DNA of 64,000 bases from UBA11612 sp964475755 (GTDB taxonomy: Bacteria; Pseudomonadota; Alphaproteobacteria; Rhodospirillales; Rhodospirillaceae), in NCBI GenBank assembly GCA_964475755.1, contig CAYYXR010000002.1, positions 62,001 to 126,000 of the forward strand, written 5' to 3'. The notes below the pieces were generated by a model. It was not told where the DNA came from and did no database searches. It worked only from the letters and a program-made list of their open reading frames with translations. The translations under genes and the position numbers were made by a program. Shown one piece after another: positions 26,937 to 34,563 of this stretch; the first letter of the stretch is position 1; the number at the start of each line of letters is the position of its first letter.

Positions 26937-26991
26937 GCAAATGAGCCTATCTTAGGGGCAACACCACAGTGAGGCGTTCGGGAGGATGACC

Positions 26992-27570
26992 ATGAAACGT
27001 CTGCAGACAGCCATAACACTCGCCGCGTTTGCCTGTGCGGGTGTGCTTTTCCAAGCTCCGGCCGCGATGGCCGCCGATACTCAGGACGAAAACCTGAATG
27101 CCACCAGCGCCGTCACGGGCAAGTTGCGGATTGCCACGCGCGCGGGCACGAGCCCCATGTACAGTCTGGGCGGGAACACCACCGTCAATTCCTCGGCCAT
27201 GGCCCTGGATGACAAGAATTGGCAGAAGGGGGTCGATCTGGCGCGCTCGGCGCTGCGTTCGAAATCCGTTTCGCGGGATACTTTTCCGCTGGCCAACAAC
27301 AACCTGTGCATCGGCTTGACTTTCCTGCAGCAGCCGGATGAGGCCTTGCCCCATTGCAACGTGGCGGTGAAAGAACGCCCGCGCCAATGGGAATTTTACA
27401 ACAACCGAGCGATTGCCCACTACTACAAGGGCGATTACGAGCGTTCGCTGGTGGATTATTATCTGGCCATGACTTTCAGCGGTAATGAAGAGGTGTTGCT
27501 CGAAAATCTGCACCTGACGCTGCGGGCACGTGCGCAAAACCAACCGCACACAGGCGGACCGCAGACTTAG
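26992..27570 (+). CDS. Exported TPR-like protein
   Basis: 192 residues. GGGAGG abuts an ATG at 26986, so the next in-frame ATG at 26992, six bases from the site, is the better start. Signal peptide of about 27 residues ends MAADT. Residues about 75-175 hold at least two tetratricopeptide-like helical pairs (FPLANNNLCIGLTFLQQPDEAL, by position about 97-118, and EFYNNRAIAHYYKGDYERSL, about 134-153). TPR proteins are protein-binding scaffolds; the partner may be one of the neighbouring exported proteins. Specific role unknown. Confidence 0.75.
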   Translation: MKRLQTAITLAAFACAGVLFQAPAAMAADTQDENLNATSAVTGKLRIATRAGTSPMYSLGGNTTVNSSAMALDDKNWQKGVDLARSALRSKSVSRDTFPLANNNLCIGLTFLQQPDEALPHCNVAVKERPRQWEFYNNRAIAHYYKGDYERSLVDYYLAMTFSGNEEVLLENLHLTLRARAQNQPHTGGPQT

Positions 27571-27623
27571 AAATCAAAATCTAATTCACACAGCCGTGTG
27601 TTGGGCGCGGCGGGGAGGGCAAC

Positions 27624-28271
27624 ATGACGGTCTTACGTAGGTTGGTGCCCAAGATATTCGCATTTTCCGGGGCGATTGTTTTTCTGGCCGCTGTTGCCGG
27701 GCAAGATGCGCGCGCAAAGACGTCTTTTGACGCAAGCCGAACATCGTGCGGTGAAGTGGTGGATGCCCGGGCCGGTTCTGGCGCCGGACGTGCCGCGTTC
27801 GACAATGGACGCCTTTGGGTGATGGGGTATCTCGCCGGATATTATGAGGCGAATGATTCGCTTCAGATGACCGACTCCGGTGGTGCGGCGGTCGAACAAT
27901 CCTTGATGCGCAACTGCCGGGGATTCACTGATACGTCCCTAATGAAAGTTTCGATGCTGGTGCTGTCCACCGAAGTGAATCCGTTACCGACTTCGCCGCG
28001 CCAGGGATTTATGCCCGGCACGTATAGCTGCGCCGACTATACGCGCGCGCGCGATGGCGGTGACCGGGCGCTGGCGGCGGCGGCCGACTTGTGGGCGTTT
28101 GCATTCATTCAAGGATACAAGAATGCGGGCGACCCATACTTGGTGATCAATGTGCAGAACATGGACGCCCTGGTCGGAGCTGTGTCGCAGAACTGCCGCA
28201 CCAATCCCGACATGCTGCTGATGGACCTGACTACGGACGTGGCCGAGGCCGTGCGGCTGGGTGGGGGCTAG
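27624..28271 (+). CDS. Exported protein with two HdeA/Rap1a-like repeats
   Basis: 215 residues with an N-terminal signal (hydrophobic 11-27). The mature part is an internal duplication: each half runs Cys, a helix with a WVMGYLAGYY or WAFAFIQGYK core, then a long hydrophobic stretch and a second Cys in NC-R followed by a helix (Cys42-Cys98 and Cys136-Cys191, spacing 56 and 55). Single units of this pattern recall the acid-chaperone HdeA and the Rap1a/Tai immunity folds, both periplasmic and disulphide-bonded. A tandem is unusual. GGGAGGG precedes the ATG. The chaperone or immunity role is only an analogy. Confidence 0.65.
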   Translation: MTVLRRLVPKIFAFSGAIVFLAAVAGQDARAKTSFDASRTSCGEVVDARAGSGAGRAAFDNGRLWVMGYLAGYYEANDSLQMTDSGGAAVEQSLMRNCRGFTDTSLMKVSMLVLSTEVNPLPTSPRQGFMPGTYSCADYTRARDGGDRALAAAADLWAFAFIQGYKNAGDPYLVINVQNMDALVGAVSQNCRTNPDMLLMDLTTDVAEAVRLGGG

Positions 28272-28468
28272 CCCCCAATTACACGCGCGCCGTGCAGTCC
28301 CATCCCGCAGTCGGTTGCGGGGACCTGAAAGTTCACAGCCGATAAGTGTAAATCCCTGATTTATGGGAAAGTTTTGCAGTGCGCGGGCCGAATTCCGTGC
28401 AACGAACATGCCTCCGCGCCGTTGGTCATTTGGGCGGGAAATGAGTGACCAACCTTTGGAGGACTTTA

Positions 28469-29509
28469 ATGGTATTTCGAAACAGCAAACTAAAACGCCC
28501 GTTGCTGATGACAACGGCCATGGCGCTGCTCCTCGGCAGCGGCGCATTTTTGACCCAGACCGCACAGGCTGCGCCGCCGTGGTTGAAAGGGCTCGAACTT
28601 ACCGACGACCAAATTGATCAGCTTCCGTCGGGACTGAGCTTCCAGCTGGGTGGTGACCATCCCAGCAATAAAGGCGACGACGATGATGATGACGATGACA
28701 GCGGTGACGCTGATGCCGCGGGCAGCGTGATCCTCGGCGGCGTCGGCACCGATGCATATGACTCGATGTTGCGGTTCTCCAACTTTGGCGCGACCGCCGG
28801 CATGGCGAGTGTGAGCGTGATCGACGCGACCACCGGTGACGAAATCGCCACTTTCGAAAGCGGCGAAGTGGCAAGCATGGGTGCGATTGAGATTCCGTTC
28901 GTAGATGTTCTGGGCGACGCCGACGTTCCGGTTGACGAGGAAGACAACCCAGTGCCGATGACCGCTATTGTGTCTGGTGATTTCTCCGGCCATGTCCAAC
29001 ACCTGGCGTGGTTCGCCGGACCGGGCGTACTTTCGGATGTGACGGCGTGCGGTGCGTTGGAGACGCCGGACCAGGCCCTAGGCTATATGGCTGGTCCCGG
29101 CCGAGAAGACGTCGCGGGCATGGTGCGCGTCATCAATTCAAGCCCCACGGCCGGTGATGTGACTTTGGTTCTTCGCGATGCCGCCACGGGTGCGGAACTC
29201 GGTGAATGGACATCGCCGGAGATTGCATCGCTCGGTGCCTGGGACGGATCGGTGAGTATGATCGCGGGCGAGGCGGGGATCGCGGAAGACCAGATGGCCC
29301 TAACCTTGAGTATCGCACCGCCGCCGGCCGGATTTGATCTCTCGTATCTGGAAGGCGCTGGAAGTTCCCTGACCGACCTGACCGCAGGCTGTACCTTTGG
29401 TCCTGAACCTTCCGAGGAGGAAGGCGAAGACGAAGGAGAAGGCGAAGGAGAAGGCGAAGGTGAAGGCGAAGGTGAAGGTGAAGGCGAAGGTGAGGGCGAA
29501 ACGCCCTAA
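28469..29509 (+). CDS. Exported acidic protein with duplicated domain and Gly-Glu tail
   Basis: 346 residues from the ATG at 28469, preceded by TTGGAGG; a GTG 24 bases earlier lacks a site. Signal peptide cleaved near TAQA (about 34). An Asp run (about 70-77) leads to two copies of one domain, about residues 86-195 and 204-308; compare IDATTGDEIATFESGEVASMG with LRDAATGAELGEWTSPEIASLG, each unit ending LSDVTAC or LTDLTAGC. The tail is about thirteen Glu-Gly pairs. Beta-sandwich units with one Cys each are inferred. The acidic runs suggest Ca2+ binding, a low-complexity spacer or a surface role. I know no family for it. Confidence 0.72.
   Translation: MVFRNSKLKRPLLMTTAMALLLGSGAFLTQTAQAAPPWLKGLELTDDQIDQLPSGLSFQLGGDHPSNKGDDDDDDDDSGDADAAGSVILGGVGTDAYDSMLRFSNFGATAGMASVSVIDATTGDEIATFESGEVASMGAIEIPFVDVLGDADVPVDEEDNPVPMTAIVSGDFSGHVQHLAWFAGPGVLSDVTACGALETPDQALGYMAGPGREDVAGMVRVINSSPTAGDVTLVLRDAATGAELGEWTSPEIASLGAWDGSVSMIAGEAGIAEDQMALTLSIAPPPAGFDLSYLEGAGSSLTDLTAGCTFGPEPSEEEGEDEGEGEGEGEGEGEGEGEGEGEGETP
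29420..29500 (+). repeat. Hexanucleotide tandem repeat (GAAGGN) coding for Glu-Gly tail
   Basis: About thirteen units of GAAGGC, GAAGGA or GAAGGT in frame at the 3' end of the acidic exported-protein gene. The mixed third bases show it is not a fresh slippage product, but length variation between strains is likely because loss or gain of six bases keeps the frame. Confidence 0.85.
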
Positions 29510-29544
29510 CCCATAGCGTCTTGCTATCTAGCCTGTTCGAACTG

Positions 29545-29583
29545 GGCGCCGGATCTTGTTTATGGGTCCGGCGCCTTAGTTTT
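29545..29583 (+). terminator. Terminator between convergent genes
   Basis: GGCGCCGGA (29545-29553) pairs perfectly with TCCGGCGCC (29567-29575); TTAGTTTT follows. The right flank includes the stop codon of the convergent gene. It serves the exported acidic-protein gene on the plus strand. Confidence 0.8.
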
Positions 29584-30016
29584 CGGTATCCTCGCCCTCG
29601 TCTTCGCCCAAATTCTCATGCGCTTCATCGAGAAGGCGGAATTGCTCCTTGGCCCGCGTGCTGAGTTCCTCGGCAAAGGCTGGATTGGCTTCGGCCGCTT
29701 CGGAAATCGCAACGTATAAGTCCATATCGATGCCGGGCGCGTTGGTGATGACGGTATCCATTTCCGCCCGCGCCGCGGCGACAATGGCGTTTTGTTGCTC
29801 TTTGTCCGCTGTCTTGAGAAACTCTTCCCGCGCCGCCGTGTTGATGATGGCGATATCTATGCCGGCATTCACAAAAGCATCCACTTGCTCTTCCGTAAAT
29901 CCGGCAAGATTGTCTTCGGTATCCGAGCAAGACGGCCCAGCCAATAAGGCTGCGGCAAAAACGGTGGCCGCTAGAACGCTGGCCTTGTGGCGCGACTGAT
30001 GGTGCGGAGAGGTCAT
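29576..30016 (-). CDS. Exported acidic helical protein of unknown function
   Basis: 146 residues. Signal peptide with hydrophobic core about 14-27 and a Cys soon after (AGPSCSD), which is not a strict lipobox but could be one. The rest is predicted helical and acidic, with FTEEQVDAFVNAGIDIAII and repeated Ala/Glu-rich segments, ending in EDEGEDTEN. The pattern loosely recalls DUF4168-type exported helical proteins. It is convergent with the Gly-Glu-tail gene and shares the acidic exported character of that cluster. Confidence 0.65.
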   Translation of the reverse strand: MTSPHHQSRHKASVLAATVFAAALLAGPSCSDTEDNLAGFTEEQVDAFVNAGIDIAIINTAAREEFLKTADKEQQNAIVAAARAEMDTVITNAPGIDMDLYVAISEAAEANPAFAEELSTRAKEQFRLLDEAHENLGEDEGEDTEN

Positions 30017-30115
30017 GGAAGGTCCTTGGTTACCGAACGTCCTTGGACCCTACGCGACAATCAGCGGCCGGGAAAGCCCAACACCCAAAAGGGGCAACTG
30101 GCAGGCTTGATCCGA

Positions 30116-30307
30116 TTATCGATTTGAAATCTGGGGATGAGTATGAACCAGCCGTTCGCCCTGCCATACCTCGAACCCTCGGCCGATGGACGGGACATTC
30201 ATACGCCACGCGCGCTCGAGCGCCACGTCATCGTCCTGGCAATCCAGATATTCAGTAGCAAAATATTGACCCGCGTGGGTCACGAAGTGAATTCTATACA
30301 CAGCCAT
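30116..30307 (-). CDS. Small protein of unknown function
   Basis: 63 residues from the ATG at 30307; a longer frame reaches 30415 but its extra residues look non-coding. No good Shine-Dalgarno is seen. The pattern (YRIHFVTHAG, LDCQDDDVALERAW, FEVWQGERLVHTH) resembles a group of short alphaproteobacterial proteins with a DC-x-DD-x-A-x2-A motif and a terminal W-x-G-x-R/L segment. No function is known to me. About 100 bases on either side hold nothing else. Confidence 0.5.
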   Translation of the reverse strand: MAVYRIHFVTHAGQYFATEYLDCQDDDVALERAWRMNVPSIGRGFEVWQGERLVHTHPQISNR

Positions 30308-30439
30308 GCACTTAATATTGAACGAGGGTGCGTGCTCCCAAACTGAAGCGCACTCTCGGCTTGGTTGGGGGAGCCCGCCTTGATTTGGATCAAATTCGGG
30401 GAAATTGATTGGCAATTGCGCACATAGGGAGGCGGTGAC

Positions 30440-31342
30440 GTGAAAATTCTAGTTGTTGGGGGAACAGGTCTCATTGGCGGAAAAATAGCCCTTTTGTTCA
30501 AGGAAAAGGGCCACGAGGTGAACATCGGTGCGCGCAAACCCGCGCCATCCGGTACGCCGATGAAAGACCTGCCCTTTATCCAGGGCAACTTCGCGGAAGG
30601 CGGGTTTTCGGAAAGTGAACTGAACAGTTTTGACTGGGTGGTCTTTGCCGCCGGTCAGGACTTCCGCCATGTCCCGCCCGGAACCGACGTCGAAACCCAC
30701 TGGCAAACTGCCAATATCGAGGGCGTTCCAAAATTTTTCAGCCGAATCGAAAGCGCCGGGATATCCCGGGTGGTCAATATCGGCAGCTTCTATCCCCAAG
30801 CGATGCCGCACCTTATCCAATCCGACCCTTATGTCCGCTCCCGTGCCCTGGCCGACGACGGCGCGCGGGCCTTGGCCTCCGACACCTTCTTTGTTTGCTC
30901 CTTAAATGCGCCATTCGTATTGGGGTGCATGAGCGGTTTGGATCTCCCGCATTTGGAAGCCCAGTCAAATTACGCTTTGGGCCGGATCGACGGCGCGGAA
31001 GAGTTCGCGATTCCCGGCGGGGTCAACTTCATGTCGGCTAGGTCTCTCGCGGAAGCAACAGTCGGTGCGCTGGAGCGCGGCGAAAATGGAAAGGCGTATT
31101 TGGTGGGCGATGAGAACCTGAGCTTTGAAAGTTATTTCAATACCTACTTCGAAGCAGCGGGCCGCGCGAGGCAACTCCCGGTACTCAACAAAGAACACCC
31201 CATTCTACCGGACGCTGTTTTGTATGCCGGCCGAGGTGGGGAAATTTATTACGAGCCGGATCCGCAGGAAACAAAGTGCCTGGGTTACACGCGAAATGAC
31301 GCGAAACCGACAATCTGTGAAATCGTTGATCACTATAGGTAG
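30440..31342 (+). CDS. NAD-dependent epimerase/dehydratase-like protein
   Basis: 300 residues, Rossmann fold of the extended SDR/atypical SDR type, with ILVVGGTGLIGGKIALLF at the N-terminus (G-x-x-G-x-x-G). No clear Tyr-x3-Lys is seen; SFYPQAMPH holds a Tyr at about the right place but without Lys. It may act as an atypical reductase or a nucleotide-binding regulator. GTG start at 30440 with GGAGG nine bases upstream. No partner gene on either side. Substrate unknown. Confidence 0.8.
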   Translation: MKILVVGGTGLIGGKIALLFKEKGHEVNIGARKPAPSGTPMKDLPFIQGNFAEGGFSESELNSFDWVVFAAGQDFRHVPPGTDVETHWQTANIEGVPKFFSRIESAGISRVVNIGSFYPQAMPHLIQSDPYVRSRALADDGARALASDTFFVCSLNAPFVLGCMSGLDLPHLEAQSNYALGRIDGAEEFAIPGGVNFMSARSLAEATVGALERGENGKAYLVGDENLSFESYFNTYFEAAGRARQLPVLNKEHPILPDAVLYAGRGGEIYYEPDPQETKCLGYTRNDAKPTICEIVDHYR

Positions 31343-31542
31343 AAATTAAGCCACCTGGGATTGCGAAAGTCTGTATGCGGCTGGCGGGCATTGTTCATGC
31401 AAGAATGTCCCTTGCTTGGCCCCGAATCTCGCAGGTATAGATGGGGCCTCCGGCGTGCCGCTCTCACCGGAGCGGAAGACTTTTGTCATTCCCGATTAGG
31501 GATGTAACGCGCGCTCAACGAAATCAGCCCCGACCTGAATAC

Positions 31543-31770
31543 ATGGCCACCAAAAAAAATTACGAAACCGGGATGAAGATTACCTACGACCAGAAGGCCA
31601 AGACAGCCATGGTCGCATTTCGGGGGCGCGTGACGGTACTGCCCGGCCCGTATACAACCGAAGGCGAGGCGGTCAATGCCGGTGAGAAACATTGCAAAGC
31701 GAACGGCTGGGATGAAAACGCCGGTGCCGGCGATCCGAAGAGCATGTTGACCAAGAACCGCTCCTGGTAG
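31543..31770 (+). CDS. Small protein of unknown function
   Basis: 75 residues from the ATG at 31543. Basic, with no signal. The motif GMKITYDQKAKTAMVAFRG and a C-terminal KANGWDENAGAGDP are distinctive, but I do not recognise the family. The upstream extension of the frame is unlikely to be translated. It is convergent with the Nudix gene, 18 bases away. Confidence 0.5.
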   Translation: MATKKNYETGMKITYDQKAKTAMVAFRGRVTVLPGPYTTEGEAVNAGEKHCKANGWDENAGAGDPKSMLTKNRSW

Positions 31771-31788
31771 CGGGAATACCTCGCGCCC

Positions 31789-32547
31789 TTATTTCCACAT
31801 TGAGAAATCGGTGCCGCCATAATCCGCCTCGGCGGGAATGCTCACCCTCATAGACTCGCCTTCGCCGGTGGTTGTCGGCAGGACCCGGACAACTTTCGAT
31901 TTTGTCGCTGAATTGATGGCGTCTTTAGTCGAGGTGCTGCGCGCGAGCTTTTCCAGGTTTCGCCGTGTTGCAAATTCCAGTTTGCATTTGCCGGCGTCGG
32001 CATCCGCCAGGGCCCGCGCTGGAGAAATCCAGAGTGAGTCTACGGACTCATAACCGTCATGGGCGCCGGTCTGGTCGTCGGGCGCGCGCGCTAAAAAGAA
32101 TAAGGTGTCGTAGCGCTTGGGATATACGACCGGCGTAATCCAATGTGCAAAGGGCACCAGCAGGTCCTCGGCCAGAGTTAGGCTTTCGGCGTTCAGAAAG
32201 TCGCCAAAGTCGAGTTGTCCGACATTGAGAGGTTCTCGGGCGTGCTGGAGAGCGTCGAGCCGATTGGCGGCAATAAGTGCTACATCGCCTTTGGGCCGCG
32301 CCAACAGGATGCCGCTTTCCTCAAAGGCTTCACGAATGGCGGCGACCCGAAAGGACGCTTCCACGGAGCCGCCGAGATGTACATCTGCCTCGTCCACGCG
32401 TCCGCCGGGAAATACGCGTGCAGCAGCGGCAAAATCCATCTTGTGATGCCGCTCGACCATAAAGACTTCGAGGGCCCCTGGCGCTGAATCGCGCAATAGG
32501 AGGACGGTTGACGCAGGCCTGGCCTCGACTGGTGTTTTCTGGCTCAT
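31789..32547 (-). CDS. Nudix hydrolase (NUDT19-like)
   Basis: 252 residues. The Nudix box is present with an expanded loop: FPGGRVDEADVH, then AAIREAFEESGILLAR (about residues 70-85), giving the REx2EExG metal site. The N-terminus ASTVLLLRD and the VERHHKMDFAAAARVFPGG lead-in (split by position, about 31-49) match the NUDT19/long Nudix group, whose members hydrolyse CoA derivatives or other dinucleotides. A peroxisomal-type CoA diphosphatase role is possible given nearby acyl metabolism genes, but not shown. No Shine-Dalgarno visible. Confidence 0.87.
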   Translation of the reverse strand: MSQKTPVEARPASTVLLLRDSAPGALEVFMVERHHKMDFAAAARVFPGGRVDEADVHLGGSVEASFRVAAIREAFEESGILLARPKGDVALIAANRLDALQHAREPLNVGQLDFGDFLNAESLTLAEDLLVPFAHWITPVVYPKRYDTLFFLARAPDDQTGAHDGYESVDSLWISPARALADADAGKCKLEFATRRNLEKLARSTSTKDAINSATKSKVVRVLPTTTGEGESMRVSIPAEADYGGTDFSMWK

Positions 32548-32580
32548 AAGGCTTTACCGAAGTGCGTAATGCTCATTTCC

Positions 32581-33597
32581 TCACGCCTCGTCTACTTTCA
32601 AGAGTAGGGTGCCGTTGTTACCTCCGCTGAACAGCTCAAAATAGGTTTCGGGCAAATTCTTGAATCCCTCGCGCATGTCCACCTGATGCGCCAGTTTGCC
32701 CGCACGCGCCCACGCGGAAAGGTCGGTAAGGGCTTCCTTGCGGTCTTTCATGAAATCCGAACTGATGAACCCCTGAATGCGCAGGCGATGGGAGATGACG
32801 CGGAACATGTCGCGCGGACCGGGCGCCGGACCGGGCGTATTGTAGTGGGCAATCTGGCCGCACATGACACAGCGTCCGTACATTGCCATTTGGTCGATGA
32901 CATCCTGCATGATGGTGCCACCGACGTTATCGAAAAAGACATCCACACCCTTTGGGCAAAGTTCCTTGAGACGCGCTGCGACGTCTTCAGATTTATAATC
33001 GATGGCGGCGTCAATATTGGCTTCATCCAACAGCCATTTACATTTTTCGGGGCCGCCCGCGATGCCGATCACACGGCAGCCTTTTATTTTGGCGATTTGG
33101 CACACAAGAGATCCGGTCGAGCCCGCCGCGCCGGTCACAACAACAGTTTCGCCGTCCTTGGGTTCGCCAACTTTCAAGAGTCCGAAGTACGCTGTAATCG
33201 CGTTGCCGCCCAATATGGTGAGCGCGTCCAAGGGGTCAATGCCCTCGGGCAGGGGTGAAATGAAGAAATTGTTCTTGCTGACGAGCGAATAGTCTTCCCA
33301 ACCCGTAAGGCCTGACACCAAAGTGCCGGCTTTAAATCGGGGATTATTGGACGTCACGACCTCGGCAACGGCGGGCGCTGTGACCGGCGCGCCTAGCGGG
33401 ATGGGCGGAAAGTATTCTGAGTCTGCATTCATCCACGTGCGCATGGCCGGCATGCAGGCAAAAATCTTGTTGCGAACCAGAACCTCGCCGTCGTTCAACT
33501 CCGTGTTCGGCATGTCGCTCTCGCGGTATGCGAGATTGTCCGTGGAGACCATGCCCGATGGCCGACTTTTAAGAATCCACTGGCGGTTGATAGGCAT
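32581..33597 (-). CDS. NADP-dependent oxidoreductase, MDR leukotriene-B4-dehydrogenase type
   Basis: 338 residues. Medium-chain dehydrogenase/reductase without the zinc residues, of the LTB4 dehydrogenase/prostaglandin reductase (CurA-like) group that reduces alpha,beta-unsaturated carbonyls with NADPH. Nucleotide motif GAAGSTGSLVCQIAKIKG at about 150-168; FFDNVGG at about 220; GRCVMCGQIA after it. GGGGAGAG precedes the ATG. Faces the histidine kinase gene divergently across 132 bases. Substrate not evident. Confidence 0.88.
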   Translation of the reverse strand: MPINRQWILKSRPSGMVSTDNLAYRESDMPNTELNDGEVLVRNKIFACMPAMRTWMNADSEYFPPIPLGAPVTAPAVAEVVTSNNPRFKAGTLVSGLTGWEDYSLVSKNNFFISPLPEGIDPLDALTILGGNAITAYFGLLKVGEPKDGETVVVTGAAGSTGSLVCQIAKIKGCRVIGIAGGPEKCKWLLDEANIDAAIDYKSEDVAARLKELCPKGVDVFFDNVGGTIMQDVIDQMAMYGRCVMCGQIAHYNTPGPAPGPRDMFRVISHRLRIQGFISSDFMKDRKEALTDLSAWARAGKLAHQVDMREGFKNLPETYFELFSGGNNGTLLLKVDEA

Positions 33598-33729
33598 TCT
33601 TACTCTCCCCTCGAATGCATTTTCCAGGCGGCTTTCAGCAGCGATTCGCGGCTATTTTGCACTACCGATTGGTAGGCACTCACGCTAAACAATATCCCTG
33701 ATCCATCAAGTCAAAATCTGCGTTGCGCA

Positions 33730-34557
33730 ATGTCTGAAGAAAACAAGACGCTTACCGATATTCGCTCAGATGTCTGCAACGCGACTCTGATATGGCTGGT
33801 ATTTGTCGCGGCTATTGCCGTGATGGGGAGCCTCACCAGAATCGTCGACTTTGGCTGGCTACCCATCATGGGCGTGCACGTCAGTATATTCAGCGTGTTG
33901 GCTCTTACGGCTGTCCTGCGCAATAAGTTGCCGTTCGTGGTACGCGCGGGCGCGGTCATCATGCTTTACTATTTGGTTGGTGTTGGCGGACATGTGACCT
34001 TCGGCACGCCGTACGCGTTGGCGTATTTCGTCGCCGGTAGTTTGATGACGGCGGTGTTTTTCGGTGAGAAGGCCGGCATCGCCGCCGTTGTATTTTCCAT
34101 GCTGACGGCCATCGGCATTTACGCGGTGTTTCAGGCTGGGTTGCTTGCGCCGCCACCGCCGCCCGAGTCCACCATGATATTTACGACGTGGCTCACGAAT
34201 ACTTTTGCCATTGCGGTCGTTTCAATCGGTCCGTTGATCGCCATATCAAGGTTTAAAGAATATCTAGAAGGGCGACGGCAGCGCGCCGAAAGTGCGAGCA
34301 AGGCCAAGTCGGATTTCCTGGCCATGATGAGCCACGAACTGCGCACGCCGATGACCGCGATCCTCGGCATGTCCGATCTGCTCATGGAAGAAAAACTCCA
34401 AGGTGGTCAAAAAGAACACGTGTCGCGAATTTCAAAGGCCGGGCGCCACCTGCTCGATCTTCTCAATGACATTCTCGACTTCTCAAAGATCGAAGCGGAC
34501 AAGATCACCATCGAGCGCATCGCGTTCAATCCCAAAGAGCTATTGGAGGAAGCCTGA
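33730..34557 (+). CDS. Hybrid histidine kinase, N-terminal part (membrane sensor + HisKA), ends at in-frame TGA
   Basis: 275 residues. Six membrane helices between residues about 18 and 172 with short loops, then a linker and the HisKA dimerisation domain with His202 in SHELRTPMTAILGM. The frame stops at TGA 34555-34557, just after the HisKA helices, and continues in the same frame two codons later as the next entry. Alone this product can dimerise and be phosphorylated but has no ATPase domain. Either one base has mutated, the base is a sequencing error, or the kinase truly works as two polypeptides. Signal unknown. Confidence 0.85.
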   Translation: MSEENKTLTDIRSDVCNATLIWLVFVAAIAVMGSLTRIVDFGWLPIMGVHVSIFSVLALTAVLRNKLPFVVRAGAVIMLYYLVGVGGHVTFGTPYALAYFVAGSLMTAVFFGEKAGIAAVVFSMLTAIGIYAVFQAGLLAPPPPPESTMIFTTWLTNTFAIAVVSIGPLIAISRFKEYLEGRRQRAESASKAKSDFLAMMSHELRTPMTAILGMSDLLMEEKLQGGQKEHVSRISKAGRHLLDLLNDILDFSKIEADKITIERIAFNPKELLEEA

Positions 34558-34563
34558 GAACTC

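Noticed and set aside
29420..29500. CRISPR-like or intergenic repeat
   Set aside because: The repeat has a six-base unit with no spacers and is in frame inside a gene.
34555..34557. TGA recoded as selenocysteine or tryptophan in the kinase gene
   Set aside because: No hairpin of SECIS type is evident downstream, kinases have no catalytic use for Sec here, and TGA acts as an ordinary stop throughout the window (for example murC and apbE).
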